Below are positions 1 through 5,779 of a DNA stretch of 5,779 nucleotides, one piece after another. The position numbers were made by a program, and so were the translations under genes. The notes under the pieces were generated by a model. It worked only from the letters and a program-made list of their open reading frames with translations, was not told where the DNA came from and made no database searches. Position 1 is the stretch's first letter; every line of letters starts with the position of its first letter. Source of the stretch: an uncultured Akkermansia sp. (lineage in GTDB: Bacteria > Verrucomicrobiota > Verrucomicrobiia > Verrucomicrobiales > Akkermansiaceae); contig CAAFXA010000245.1 in the NCBI GenBank assembly GCA_900766865.1, forward strand, positions 1 to 5,779, in the 5' to 3' direction.

Positions 1-19
1 GGCTCTTGTTGTCCCGGCT

Positions 20-48
20 GGGACATGAAAGCGGGGAGAGTTTATAAT
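20..48 (+). promoter_or_regulatory. Candidate sigma70-type promoter upstream of the Sel1-repeat gene
   Basis: A perfect TATAAT lies at 43-48, and GGGACA (four of six matches to TTGACA) lies at 20-25 with a 17-bp spacer. Transcription would begin near 55 and give a leader of roughly 130 nt before the Sel1 gene. The -35 element forms the right arm of a small inverted repeat, TGTCCC (10-15) and GGGACA (20-25), which could be a regulator site. A second candidate closer to the gene is ATAACA (110-115), 16 bp, TACAAT (132-137), just downstream of the palindrome CTGATTATCAG (118-128). I cannot tell which is used. In AT-rich DNA either could be chance. Confidence 0.35.
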
Positions 49-67
49 ATTTTCCCCTCGATGTCAA
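39..67 (-). promoter_or_regulatory. Candidate divergent promoter reading out of the left edge
   Basis: On the - strand a perfect TTGACA (62-67) is followed after 17 bp by TAAACT (39-44), or after 15 bp by the better TATAAA (41-46). It would drive a gene to the left of the window. An ATG at 24-26 on the - strand (MSQPGQQE before the edge) lies a few bases after the predicted start of transcription, but too little of it is visible to call a gene. The site overlaps the + strand TATAAT, so the two promoters could interfere with each other. The AT-rich context makes a chance match possible. Confidence 0.3.
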
Positions 68-188
68 CAACAAAAACTAAAAAAATTACTTTTTTTCTTT
101 CATGAAAACATAACACACTGATTATCAGATATACAATTTTAGATTTTCCTCTTGCATTTTTCTCAGGGTAGGTGCAAATTGAGTGCCT

Positions 189-680
189 ATGAAGACATTT
201 GCACTCATAACCATGGTTGCACTGAGCGGCTTTGCCGCTACCGGTGCAGAAGCAACTCCCGCCAAAGCCGACGCTGCCGCCTGCTGCAAAGAAGCAGCAA
301 ATGCGCCCCAATGCGACGAGCAGTGCTGGCTCGACATCGAAACCATCACCCTGGAAGCCGCCAATGGCGACCCCATTGCGCAGTATACTGTAGCCTGGCT
401 TAGCGACACCGGTGTGAACAACACACCGAAGGACCCGGAAAAGGCAAAGGAAATGTACTCCAAAGCCCTGCCCGGCCTGGAAAAAGCAGCCAAAGAAGGC
501 AATCCCACTGCCTGCCGCGCCCTTGCCAGCATGTATGCTAATGGTAAAGGCGTAGAGAAGAACCCGGAAAAAGCAAAGGAAATCATGTCCTGGTGCAAGG
601 AATGCGCCGAGAAAAAGGCAGCTGAAATCAAGGCCGCCGAGAAATCCTCTCAGGAGCAAAACCAGAGCTCCGAGATGTAA
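189..680 (+). CDS. Small secreted cysteine-rich Sel1-repeat protein
   Basis: This 163-residue protein starts with a Sec signal peptide: a Lys at position 2, a hydrophobic stretch over residues 4-18 and an Ala-Glu-Ala cleavage site near residue 22. The mature part holds two Sel1-like (TPR-related) repeats. The first, about residues 55-93, has GDPIAQY and DPEKAKEMYSKA but lacks the usual NGxGV loop. The second, about 97-136, has GNPTACRALASMYANGKGV and NPEKAKEIM. A charged Ala/Lys/Glu-rich tail of about 27 residues follows. Seven cysteines (about 32, 33, 42, 46, 109, 136, 139) lie in the exported part and could form disulfides. Sel1 repeats are protein-interaction scaffolds, so a periplasmic adaptor is inferred; no partner can be named. 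A GTG at 183 is an in-frame alternative start and is better spaced from the purine-rich AGGGTAGG at 165-172 (10 nt). I chose the ATG because Met-Lys opens the signal peptide. The gene ends in TAA and converges with the hydrolase gene. Confidence 0.85.
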   Translation: MKTFALITMVALSGFAATGAEATPAKADAAACCKEAANAPQCDEQCWLDIETITLEAANGDPIAQYTVAWLSDTGVNNTPKDPEKAKEMYSKALPGLEKAAKEGNPTACRALASMYANGKGVEKNPEKAKEIMSWCKECAEKKAAEIKAAEKSSQEQNQSSEM

Positions 681-710
681 GGTACAGCGGAATCTGTACT
701 GTGTGGTGTT

Positions 711-745
711 ACGTCCGCTTCCGCTCTGCGGGAGCGGGCGTTTTT
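711..745 (+). terminator. Intrinsic terminator of the Sel1-repeat gene
   Basis: A 14-bp stem pairs 711-724 with 728-741, with two G:U wobbles, around the 3-nt loop TCT. The stem is GC-rich and runs straight into a T tract (741-745). It begins 30 nt after the Sel1 stop codon. Read on the - strand it has no T tract, so it serves the + strand gene; for the convergent hydrolase transcript it could act only as a weak stem. A second inverted repeat, GTACAG (682-687) and CTGTAC (694-699), lies between the stop codon and this terminator. Confidence 0.85.
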
Positions 746-759
746 ACAATCCTGCACCT

Positions 760-2409
760 CTATATCCTGCCCAGGCGCTGCAGATAATCGGCCAGCACAC
801 GCGTCAGATCCGCCGCAGTTTCCGGCACATCCTGCACGGAATGATCGGAAGGCACAATCGTCTCGCTGCCCAGCGGGAAATGACTGGACCAATAAGGAAC
901 AACACCATCAGAGCTGCGAGGTGTATCCCCCTTCCCTCTGTCGCCGATAATGGAGTGCATTGGTACATCCCGCACCTGCAGCTCCTGCAAGCCCTTAATG
1001 GAATAGCTATTCGGCGCCAACTGATTCACGCTTGTAAAAGCTTCCGACAGCTTACCGGGATTCAGCAGAACCATGTCCTGCTGCAGAGTGGCAATATTTA
1101 CCACCTCATCCACAAGATTCTGGGGTAACTCCACAAGCTTCATGAGAGCCGTCACAATGCGGTAGCGAGCCAATGGGGCACCACGATGAGGCGTTGCCAT
1201 GTACACTACCAGGCCGGCTTTCACAGGGCGGAAGAAAAATGCTTTACGCAACTCATCGCCTCCCGGAATCGGCAATTTCTCGTCCACATAGCGCGCATCC
1301 ATGTATGGCGCAACACGCGGGCGACCCTTCAGAAGCAGCCAAGGTTCTACACACTGGCTGTAATGCGTAATTAGCCCGCCCATGGAATGCCCGATGACGA
1401 CCATATTGTCCCAGTTGCGATTTTTCTTCTCCGGGTCCAGATGCTGGCGCACCTCGTTCAGAGCCTCCCGATAGCGAGCGGCGGTCAACGTCCAGGTCAC
1501 ACCTGTGGGATAGTTATAGTACCAGAACTGGTAATTCTGGCGAATAAGCGGGTCGCACAACAGACGATTGACCAGATTATCAAATGTACCGGCACTGGAC
1601 ATAAGCCCATGCGTCAAAATGACCGGGATTTTGTGCGGATCATAGGCCTCGATACAGGAGAGCCCATTCACATCGCGCAGCAGCTGCGGGCGCAGCAGTC
1701 CCAGCATACGATCATCTTTCACGCGAGTAAGGTTCCAGTATATCTCAATGGCGGCAGAAAAATCTGCGGCCAGTTGATGCTTCTGCCCGCGCAACAGGAG
1801 AGTATCGTGATTATTACGGGAAAGAAGGCGCAGCACAGGCTTGCCGCCGGTCCGCTCTGGGAACTCCATCACAGCGGTCAGGGTACTCACCGTTCCACGC
1901 GTGCGAATATGGAACTCCTGTCCGGCTTTATCGGCATTCTCTGCCGGAACAATTCCTACCATTGGCACCCCTATCCCCGGCACCGTGAAGTGCTCTTGCA
2001 GCGATTGGGTCTGAATATCCCAGGCCGGCACCATATCCTCATACACCTCCCGCAAGGGCACCTGTATTCCCGTGCTACCATGCTCCAGCGCCATCCCGGG
2101 AATCATATAATTTCTTTCCCCACGCTTAAAAGCCTGCAGCATGTCTGCTCTGTAACGGCGCAGCAGCAACAGCAACGCCCGGTTATAGCGATTCACCAGG
2201 CGGCTGTACTCCGCATTATCAAGCCCGGGCTCCTGCAAGGCAAACCAATCCTCGCGCATCTCCCGCAATAATTCTGCATCCGGCTCCTGTACTCGCTCAG
2301 TCGGGTTTACCCGAGCCTCCGGCACCAGCGGCGCAGCACATCCACCCAGCAGCAGCGCCACCAGCAGACCACATAACCCTCTCTGTACAGCAGACGTCAT
2401 GGCGCACAT
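760..2409 (-). CDS. Alpha/beta-hydrolase (lipase/esterase-like) lipoprotein
   Basis: This 549-residue protein is probably a membrane-anchored serine esterase or lipase. An N-terminal Arg and a hydrophobic stretch lead to the lipobox LLGGC, with the lipidated Cys at residue 24, so it should be anchored to a membrane facing the periplasm or cell surface. Residues of about 40-255 form an N-terminal region I do not recognise. The alpha/beta-hydrolase domain covers about 260-549: oxyanion-loop VILTHGLMSS (264-272), nucleophile elbow GHSMGG with Ser342, ATPHRG (405-410), and probable Asp501 (SSDGVVPYWSS) and His523 (PSDHS) completing the triad. The YNYPTG and DGVVPYWSSH segments resemble bacterial triacylglycerol-lipase/PGAP1-like proteins. 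The substrate cannot be read from sequence. The start is uncertain. ATG 2409 has AAGG 9 nt upstream. ATG 2400 (three residues shorter) still gives a full lipoprotein signal and would suit the promoter at 2408-2436, whose -10 box overlaps ATG 2409. The gene ends in TAG, convergent with the Sel1 gene. Confidence 0.88.
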   Translation of the reverse strand: MCAMTSAVQRGLCGLLVALLLGGCAAPLVPEARVNPTERVQEPDAELLREMREDWFALQEPGLDNAEYSRLVNRYNRALLLLLRRYRADMLQAFKRGERNYMIPGMALEHGSTGIQVPLREVYEDMVPAWDIQTQSLQEHFTVPGIGVPMVGIVPAENADKAGQEFHIRTRGTVSTLTAVMEFPERTGGKPVLRLLSRNNHDTLLLRGQKHQLAADFSAAIEIYWNLTRVKDDRMLGLLRPQLLRDVNGLSCIEAYDPHKIPVILTHGLMSSAGTFDNLVNRLLCDPLIRQNYQFWYYNYPTGVTWTLTAARYREALNEVRQHLDPEKKNRNWDNMVVIGHSMGGLITHYSQCVEPWLLLKGRPRVAPYMDARYVDEKLPIPGGDELRKAFFFRPVKAGLVVYMATPHRGAPLARYRIVTALMKLVELPQNLVDEVVNIATLQQDMVLLNPGKLSEAFTSVNQLAPNSYSIKGLQELQVRDVPMHSIIGDRGKGDTPRSSDGVVPYWSSHFPLGSETIVPSDHSVQDVPETAADLTRVLADYLQRLGRI

Positions 2410-2436
2410 TCTATCCTACCTTGTCTGCAAGGTCAA
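2408..2436 (-). promoter_or_regulatory. Candidate promoter of the hydrolase gene, overlapping its first ATG
   Basis: On the - strand TTGACC (2431-2436, five of six consensus bases) is separated by 17 bp from TAGAAT (2408-2413, five of six). Transcription would begin 7-8 nt downstream, at about 2400-2401, which is at or next to the second in-frame ATG (2400). If real, the mRNA would be essentially leaderless and ATG 2409 could not be used. It sits just downstream of the terminator-like hairpin of the GH2 gene, which fits a separate transcription unit. The competing reading is an upstream promoter, with AAGG serving as ribosome binding site for ATG 2409. Confidence 0.45.
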
Positions 2437-2439
2437 TGC

Positions 2440-2479
2440 TAATATGCAACAGCCCCGCAACTGTTTTGTTGCGGGGCTG
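2440..2479 (-). terminator. Terminator-like hairpin after the GH2 gene
   Basis: A perfect 12-bp inverted repeat, CAGCCCCGCAAC (2450-2461) and GTTGCGGGGCTG (2468-2479), encloses a 6-nt loop. It lies 23 nt after the GH2 stop codon. On the - strand the stem is followed by the moderately T-rich TTGCATATTA (2449-2440), not a clean T run, so termination may be incomplete. On the + strand a T5 run (2488-2492) comes only 8 nt after the stem. Position and stem strength point to termination of the GH2 transcript. Confidence 0.65.
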
Positions 2480-2502
2480 CAATGCAGTTTTTACGGATAT
2501 TT

Positions 2503-5481
2503 TTACTTGGCAGGCTCCACGGTCAGCGGAACAGTCATCTCCGGCAGACCATTAGCCTTCACTGTTACAGTAGCGGTGCCGCTCTCACCACGTTTACCGC
2601 GAACCACAGCAAGCAGGCGCCCATTGAAGAAACGCTGGTTCTTGTCCTGCATGCAGGTCCAGTCCGTGGGATCGCCATTGCAGAAACCGGCAAGCTCAGC
2701 AGGCCCCTCGATGGAGAAACTCACGCGGCGGCTGTCTGTAGGCACCACATTACCCTGAGCATCCACCAGCGCAAGCTCCACGAAAGAGAGGTCGCGCCCA
2801 TCACCCGCGATAGTAGAGCGATCCACCTCAGCTTTCACGCTTGCGGAATCACCCGTTGTGACGCGTTTGGCCGTAGCCCAGGGCTGGCCATTCTTCTTCA
2901 CCTTCACCTCCACAGTACCGGGTTCATAAACGACATTCTCCCAAGTAAAGCGGTACTGGTTCTTGCTTACCGCCAGGCTCTTGTCCTTCTGCACGAAGGT
3001 GGGACCATCACCGCGCTTGCGCACGCCCTGGCTCTTGCCATTCACAAAGAGCTCTGCCTCATCACCGCTGGTGAACACCATGACAGGCGTCGTACGCCCC
3101 TCGTGTCCCTTCCAGTTCCAATGCGGCAGAATGTGTGCCTGAGCCTTATCCGGATTCCACTGGCTCTGGTAGAGGTAGTAGATATCCTTGGGGAAGCCGG
3201 CGAGGTCGATGATACCGAAATATGAGCTACGGCTCACGGCTCGATTACCCATAGCCTCGTACTCCTTCATGATGGCGTCGCGCTGCTCCTTAGGCAGGTG
3301 CTTAATATTGTTCTCGATGGAGGCATCCTGATTGTAGGGAGTAGGCTCGCCGATGTAGTCGAAGCCTGTCCACACATACTCACCGGCCAGGTCCGGAGCC
3401 TTGGTGTGGGCGTTCATCTCAATATCCGGGCAGCTCCCCCAGTGCGTACTGGCCAGACCATAGGCACTCACCTGGTGCGGCACGGCGCCGGGTTTGAAAT
3501 AGCCGCCACCCACCGCCCAATCGAGCGGGAAGTTGTACGTATCGCGGGTACCTACGCAGGAGCACGTCTCAGAACCATAGTACGGCATGTCCGCAAACTT
3601 CTTGCGGAAGTCATCGTATAGATGCGGCTTATAGTTAAAGCCATACACATCCATTGTGTCAGAGAAGCCGTTTCGCCATGCGTTCTGGTCATTGCAACCC
3701 ACCGTATAGGGACGGGTGGTATCGTACTTACGAATCTCATCGCGCAGGCCGAAACCGATGCGGAAGTTCAGTTCATTCCAGGCCTTATCGGTTTTGCTCA
3801 TGGTCTGCTCATCCACCTCGTTACCGCCACTCCAGGCAATAATAGAGGGATGATTACGATCACGCTGCATGAAGTTCTGCACATCCTTCTGCCACCAGGC
3901 ATCCCAGTAAATGTGGTAACCATTCACCTTGCCGTATTTCTGGCGCTTCCAGATATCGAAGAGCTCGTCAATCACCAGAATACCATGCTTGTCGCACAGG
4001 TCGAGCACCTCGGGAGCAGGCGGATTATGGGTCATGCGGATGGAGTTGCAGCCCATCTCCTTGAGCTTTTCTATCTTGCGCTCGTACGCACGGGTATGGA
4101 ATGCGCTGCCAAGAGCACCCAGATCATGGTGCTCGCACACGCCCTTAATGCGCACTTTCTTACCATTAAGATAGAAGCCATCCTTTTTCCAGGCTATGTC
4201 TCGCACGCCAAAGCTGGTTTCGTGGGAGTCTATCTCCTTACCATCCATGAGCACCTTGGTCTCAAGCTTGTAGAGATTGGGGGTCTCGCAGCTCCACAGG
4301 CGCGGATCTGCCAGGCGCAGCTCCTGCTCTACCACACTCTCGGTACCGGGAGCCAGAGTCATGGTGGCAGGGGCAGCGGCTGCTCCCTCAATCTTCTGCA
4401 GAACCGTTACTTCGGCAGCCTTATCGCTGGTGTTTGCCACAGTCGTCTGCACCTTCACCACGGCAGAATGCTCCGTGATTTCCGGCGTCGTTACATAAGT
4501 AGGCCACTGGGTAAGGTGCACAGGCCCAGTCTTCTCCAGCCACACATGGCGATAGATACCGGCACCGGGGTACCAGCGGGTCGAAAGCGGAAGATTGCTG
4601 GCCATAACGGCCACCAGGTTCTGCTGCCCAGGCTTCAGGAAGGGAGTGATATCCACTCGGAAAGAGTTGTAACCATAGGCCCACTCACCCGCTTTCTGCC
4701 CATTCACATATATCTGCGGACGGGACATCACACCATCGAAGTCGAGGAACCAGCGCTCCTTCGTGGCATCAAAGGTGGCGGGCACATCAAAGTTCTTGCG
4801 GTACCAGCCCCAACCATTCCAGGGCAATTTACCGGTTTCATTGGGCTCTGCTTCCAGGAAAGGACTCTCAATAGCCCAGTCGTGGGGCAGCTGCACAGGC
4901 TTATACCCAATTTCGCTGGCATCAACAGCAGCATGCACAAGTGCACCCGGACCACGACGCACCTTCAGCGGCTTGTCATCAGTCCCCGTGAAGAGAACCT
5001 CGCGCACGCTCATCCACTGGCGGCTGTGGGTACCCCTGGGCACAGTTATAACAACGTAGCGAATGGCCGTAGGCTCGGGCATCTCCACAAAACTGGCAGC
5101 CTGCCCACCCTGGTTGAAGGAAAGCGCGAAATTCTTGCTCTCATCCTGGCACACTACCTTGATTTCCACATCAAAGGTACTGGGCATCTCCCAGTAAATG
5201 AGAAACAGCTTCACAGGGTCATCAAACCCCGGTGCAATCACAAGGCGATGCCCTGCCTTTTCATTAGGCGCGCACCAGCGAGTGTCCATGTTACCATCTA
5301 CTGCGTGAGCCGCAGAGTGATTCCCCTGGTAACCGGAGCACCATGTAGGAGAGCCTGCATCCGCAGGATCAAAACCACCAAAATATTTGAATTTCCAGCC
5401 GAAATCAAAGGTCTCACGTTCGCCGGCCTGTGCCGCGGCAATGCCCAGCGCTATCAGTGGGAGTATATGTTTTGCATTCAT
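2503..5481 (-). CDS. Secreted GH2 beta-galactosidase-type enzyme with inserted CBM32-like module
   Basis: This is a glycoside hydrolase family 2 retaining enzyme of about 992 residues, most like beta-galactosidases. A signal peptide (MNAKHILPLI, cleavage after AAAQA near residue 19) exports it. The N-terminal sugar-binding domain opens with RETFDFGWKF (22-31), is interrupted by a discoidin/CBM32-like stretch (about 41-167, DGNMDTRWCA), and resumes with the conserved LPHDWAIESPF (198-208). An Ig-like domain follows (about 330-425), then the TIM barrel (about 427-780) with NSIRMTHNPP, RNHPSIIAWSGGNE (acid/base Glu555), YYGSETCS (nucleophile Glu638) and WTGFDYIGEPTPY. The tail has a DUF4982-type domain (about 795-865) and a GH2 C-terminal beta domain (about 880-988). 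All catalytic residues are present. The frame extends to a TTG at 5511, but the signal peptide fits ATG 5481; ATG 5490 is a second option. No Shine-Dalgarno is evident. Galactosidase activity is inferred; related beta-glycosidases are possible. Confidence 0.93.
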   Translation of the reverse strand: MNAKHILPLIALGIAAAQAGERETFDFGWKFKYFGGFDPADAGSPTWCSGYQGNHSAAHAVDGNMDTRWCAPNEKAGHRLVIAPGFDDPVKLFLIYWEMPSTFDVEIKVVCQDESKNFALSFNQGGQAASFVEMPEPTAIRYVVITVPRGTHSRQWMSVREVLFTGTDDKPLKVRRGPGALVHAAVDASEIGYKPVQLPHDWAIESPFLEAEPNETGKLPWNGWGWYRKNFDVPATFDATKERWFLDFDGVMSRPQIYVNGQKAGEWAYGYNSFRVDITPFLKPGQQNLVAVMASNLPLSTRWYPGAGIYRHVWLEKTGPVHLTQWPTYVTTPEITEHSAVVKVQTTVANTSDKAAEVTVLQKIEGAAAAPATMTLAPGTESVVEQELRLADPRLWSCETPNLYKLETKVLMDGKEIDSHETSFGVRDIAWKKDGFYLNGKKVRIKGVCEHHDLGALGSAFHTRAYERKIEKLKEMGCNSIRMTHNPPAPEVLDLCDKHGILVIDELFDIWKRQKYGKVNGYHIYWDAWWQKDVQNFMQRDRNHPSIIAWSGGNEVDEQTMSKTDKAWNELNFRIGFGLRDEIRKYDTTRPYTVGCNDQNAWRNGFSDTMDVYGFNYKPHLYDDFRKKFADMPYYGSETCSCVGTRDTYNFPLDWAVGGGYFKPGAVPHQVSAYGLASTHWGSCPDIEMNAHTKAPDLAGEYVWTGFDYIGEPTPYNQDASIENNIKHLPKEQRDAIMKEYEAMGNRAVSRSSYFGIIDLAGFPKDIYYLYQSQWNPDKAQAHILPHWNWKGHEGRTTPVMVFTSGDEAELFVNGKSQGVRKRGDGPTFVQKDKSLAVSKNQYRFTWENVVYEPGTVEVKVKKNGQPWATAKRVTTGDSASVKAEVDRSTIAGDGRDLSFVELALVDAQGNVVPTDSRRVSFSIEGPAELAGFCNGDPTDWTCMQDKNQRFFNGRLLAVVRGKRGESGTATVTVKANGLPEMTVPLTVEPAK

Positions 5482-5495
5482 GGCTATCATCAGCA

Positions 5496-5513
5496 GTTTG
5501 CAATAGTGCAAAC
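5496..5513 (-). promoter_or_regulatory. Perfect inverted repeat upstream of the GH2 gene: operator or leader hairpin
   Basis: GTTTGCA (5496-5502) and TGCAAAC (5507-5513) form a perfect 7-bp inverted repeat with a 4-nt spacer, 14 bp upstream of the chosen GH2 start. As DNA it looks like the binding site of a dimeric regulator. If transcription starts near 5518, it lies just downstream of the start point, a usual place for a repressor. As RNA it would be a small hairpin in the leader. No regulator gene is visible in the window. Confidence 0.5.
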
Positions 5514-5524
5514 AAGTTCCGTAC

Positions 5525-5553
5525 TATTTAGCATATTCCACACGACATAGCAA
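5525..5553 (-). promoter_or_regulatory. Weak candidate promoter of the GH2 gene
   Basis: On the - strand TTGCTA (5548-5553) and TAAATA (5525-5530) are spaced by 17 bp, with four and three of six consensus bases. An overlapping TATGCT (5530-5535) matches -10 better but has no good -35 partner. Transcription from TAAATA would start near 5518 and place the inverted repeat 5496-5513 in the early leader. The match is weak and rests mainly on position. Confidence 0.25.
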
Positions 5554-5586
5554 GCCTAAAGTTCTAAGCGCGCCTCTCTCTCTTTA

Positions 5587-5779
5587 TCAGATTTTGCAGC
5601 GCCACACCGCAGAATCCGTATTATAGGGCAGTTGCATATGCTCCTCCGGCAGAGAAAAATCCGTACGGAACAAGTCATACGCCTTCTCCCGGGACTCCGT
5701 CTCATCCAGATATTCAGTGAACAGCGCATAACAGCTATCCCCCCTTTCGCCGGCCAGCAAAATCTCGATATGGCACACC
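5587..5779 (-). CDS. C-terminal fragment of an unrecognised protein
   Basis: An open - strand frame runs from the right edge to a TGA at 5587-5589 and gives at least 63 residues. It has no natural start inside the window, as the first visible in-frame codon, a GTG, is at the edge itself, so it is probably the end of a longer gene. Codons mostly end in G or C, as in the neighbouring genes, which supports real coding. The visible part is acidic and aromatic (ALFTEYLDETESREKAYDLF, then LPEEHMQLPYN) and ends in WRCKI. I see no signal peptide, membrane segment or known motif. It lies 105 bp upstream of the GH2 gene on the same strand. No terminator hairpin was seen between them, so partial read-through is possible. 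Confidence 0.6.
   Translation of the reverse strand, partial: VCHIEILLAGERGDSCYALFTEYLDETESREKAYDLFRTDFSLPEEHMQLPYNTDSAVWRCKI

Noticed and set aside
1..28. Possible gene ends at the left edge: a - strand start (MSQPGQQE) or a + strand tail ending TGA at 26-28 (ALVVPAGT)
   Set aside because: Only eight codons are visible in either case, and they overlap each other, so neither can be supported as a gene.
42..659. Two - strand frames opposite the Sel1-repeat gene (42-659 and 125-631)
   Set aside because: The + strand frame has a signal peptide, two Sel1 repeats and its own terminator. The antisense frames are Phe/Gly/Cys-rich or Ser/Ala-rich shadows.
682..699. GTACAG-N6-CTGTAC inverted repeat after the Sel1 stop codon, considered as a terminator or operator
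   Set aside because: The stem is only 6 bp and no T tract follows; the real terminator is at 711-745. It sits in a 3' region where an operator has no obvious use.
1387..2271. A 294-codon + strand frame opposite the hydrolase gene
   Set aside because: It is antisense to the hydrolase, is Gln/His-rich, and shows no recognisable motif or plausible start signal.
3622..5550. A 642-codon open frame on the + strand opposite the GH2 gene
   Set aside because: It lies entirely antisense to a gene with complete catalytic motifs and a signal peptide. Its translation is rich in His, Ile, Leu and Arg with no domain, which is typical of the complement of GC-biased codons.
5551..5572. Possible terminator for the right-edge gene (CTAAAGTTCTAAG region)
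   Set aside because: The bases form a near direct repeat, not an inverted one, and no stem with a T tract can be drawn.
5574..5583. Short CT dinucleotide run before the GH2 promoter region
   Set aside because: Five repeat units are too few to call a phase-variable tract.

Overview
The window reads as ordinary chromosomal DNA of a Gram-negative, moderately GC-rich bacterium. It carries one small secreted protein, one lipoprotein hydrolase and one large secreted glycoside hydrolase. A type II (lipobox) signal peptide, two Sec signal peptides, a Sel1-repeat protein and a glycan-degrading GH2 enzyme fit a gut glycan degrader. My best guess is a Verrucomicrobiota member of the Akkermansia type, but this rests on general impression and could be wrong. 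No mobile elements, CRISPR, rRNA or tRNA genes were seen.

Layout. Positions 1-182 are an AT-rich intergenic stretch with promoter-like sequences on both strands. A small Sel1-repeat exported protein follows on the + strand (189-680) and ends at a strong intrinsic terminator (711-745). It converges with a 549-residue alpha/beta-hydrolase lipoprotein gene on the - strand (760-2409). The 93-bp gap 2410-2502 holds a perfect 12-bp hairpin, which probably terminates the next gene, and a near-consensus promoter for the hydrolase. A secreted GH2 beta-galactosidase-type enzyme of about 992 residues occupies 2503-5481 on the - strand. Its N-terminal domain appears to be interrupted by a discoidin/CBM32-like module. 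The gap 5482-5586 holds a perfect 7-bp inverted repeat (operator or leader hairpin) and a weak promoter. The last 193 bases encode the C-terminal end of an unrecognised - strand protein that runs off the window.

How the parts relate. The genes look like separate transcription units, not one pathway operon: hairpins and candidate promoters lie between them. The GH2 enzyme would act on galactosides or related beta-glycosides outside the cytoplasm. The hydrolase would sit on a lipid anchor and cleave an ester of unknown identity. The Sel1 protein is a candidate periplasmic protein-interaction scaffold. I saw no multi-gene novel system. The points most worth checking are the CBM-in-GH2 insertion, the palindrome in front of the GH2 gene, and the hydrolase promoter that overlaps its own first start codon.
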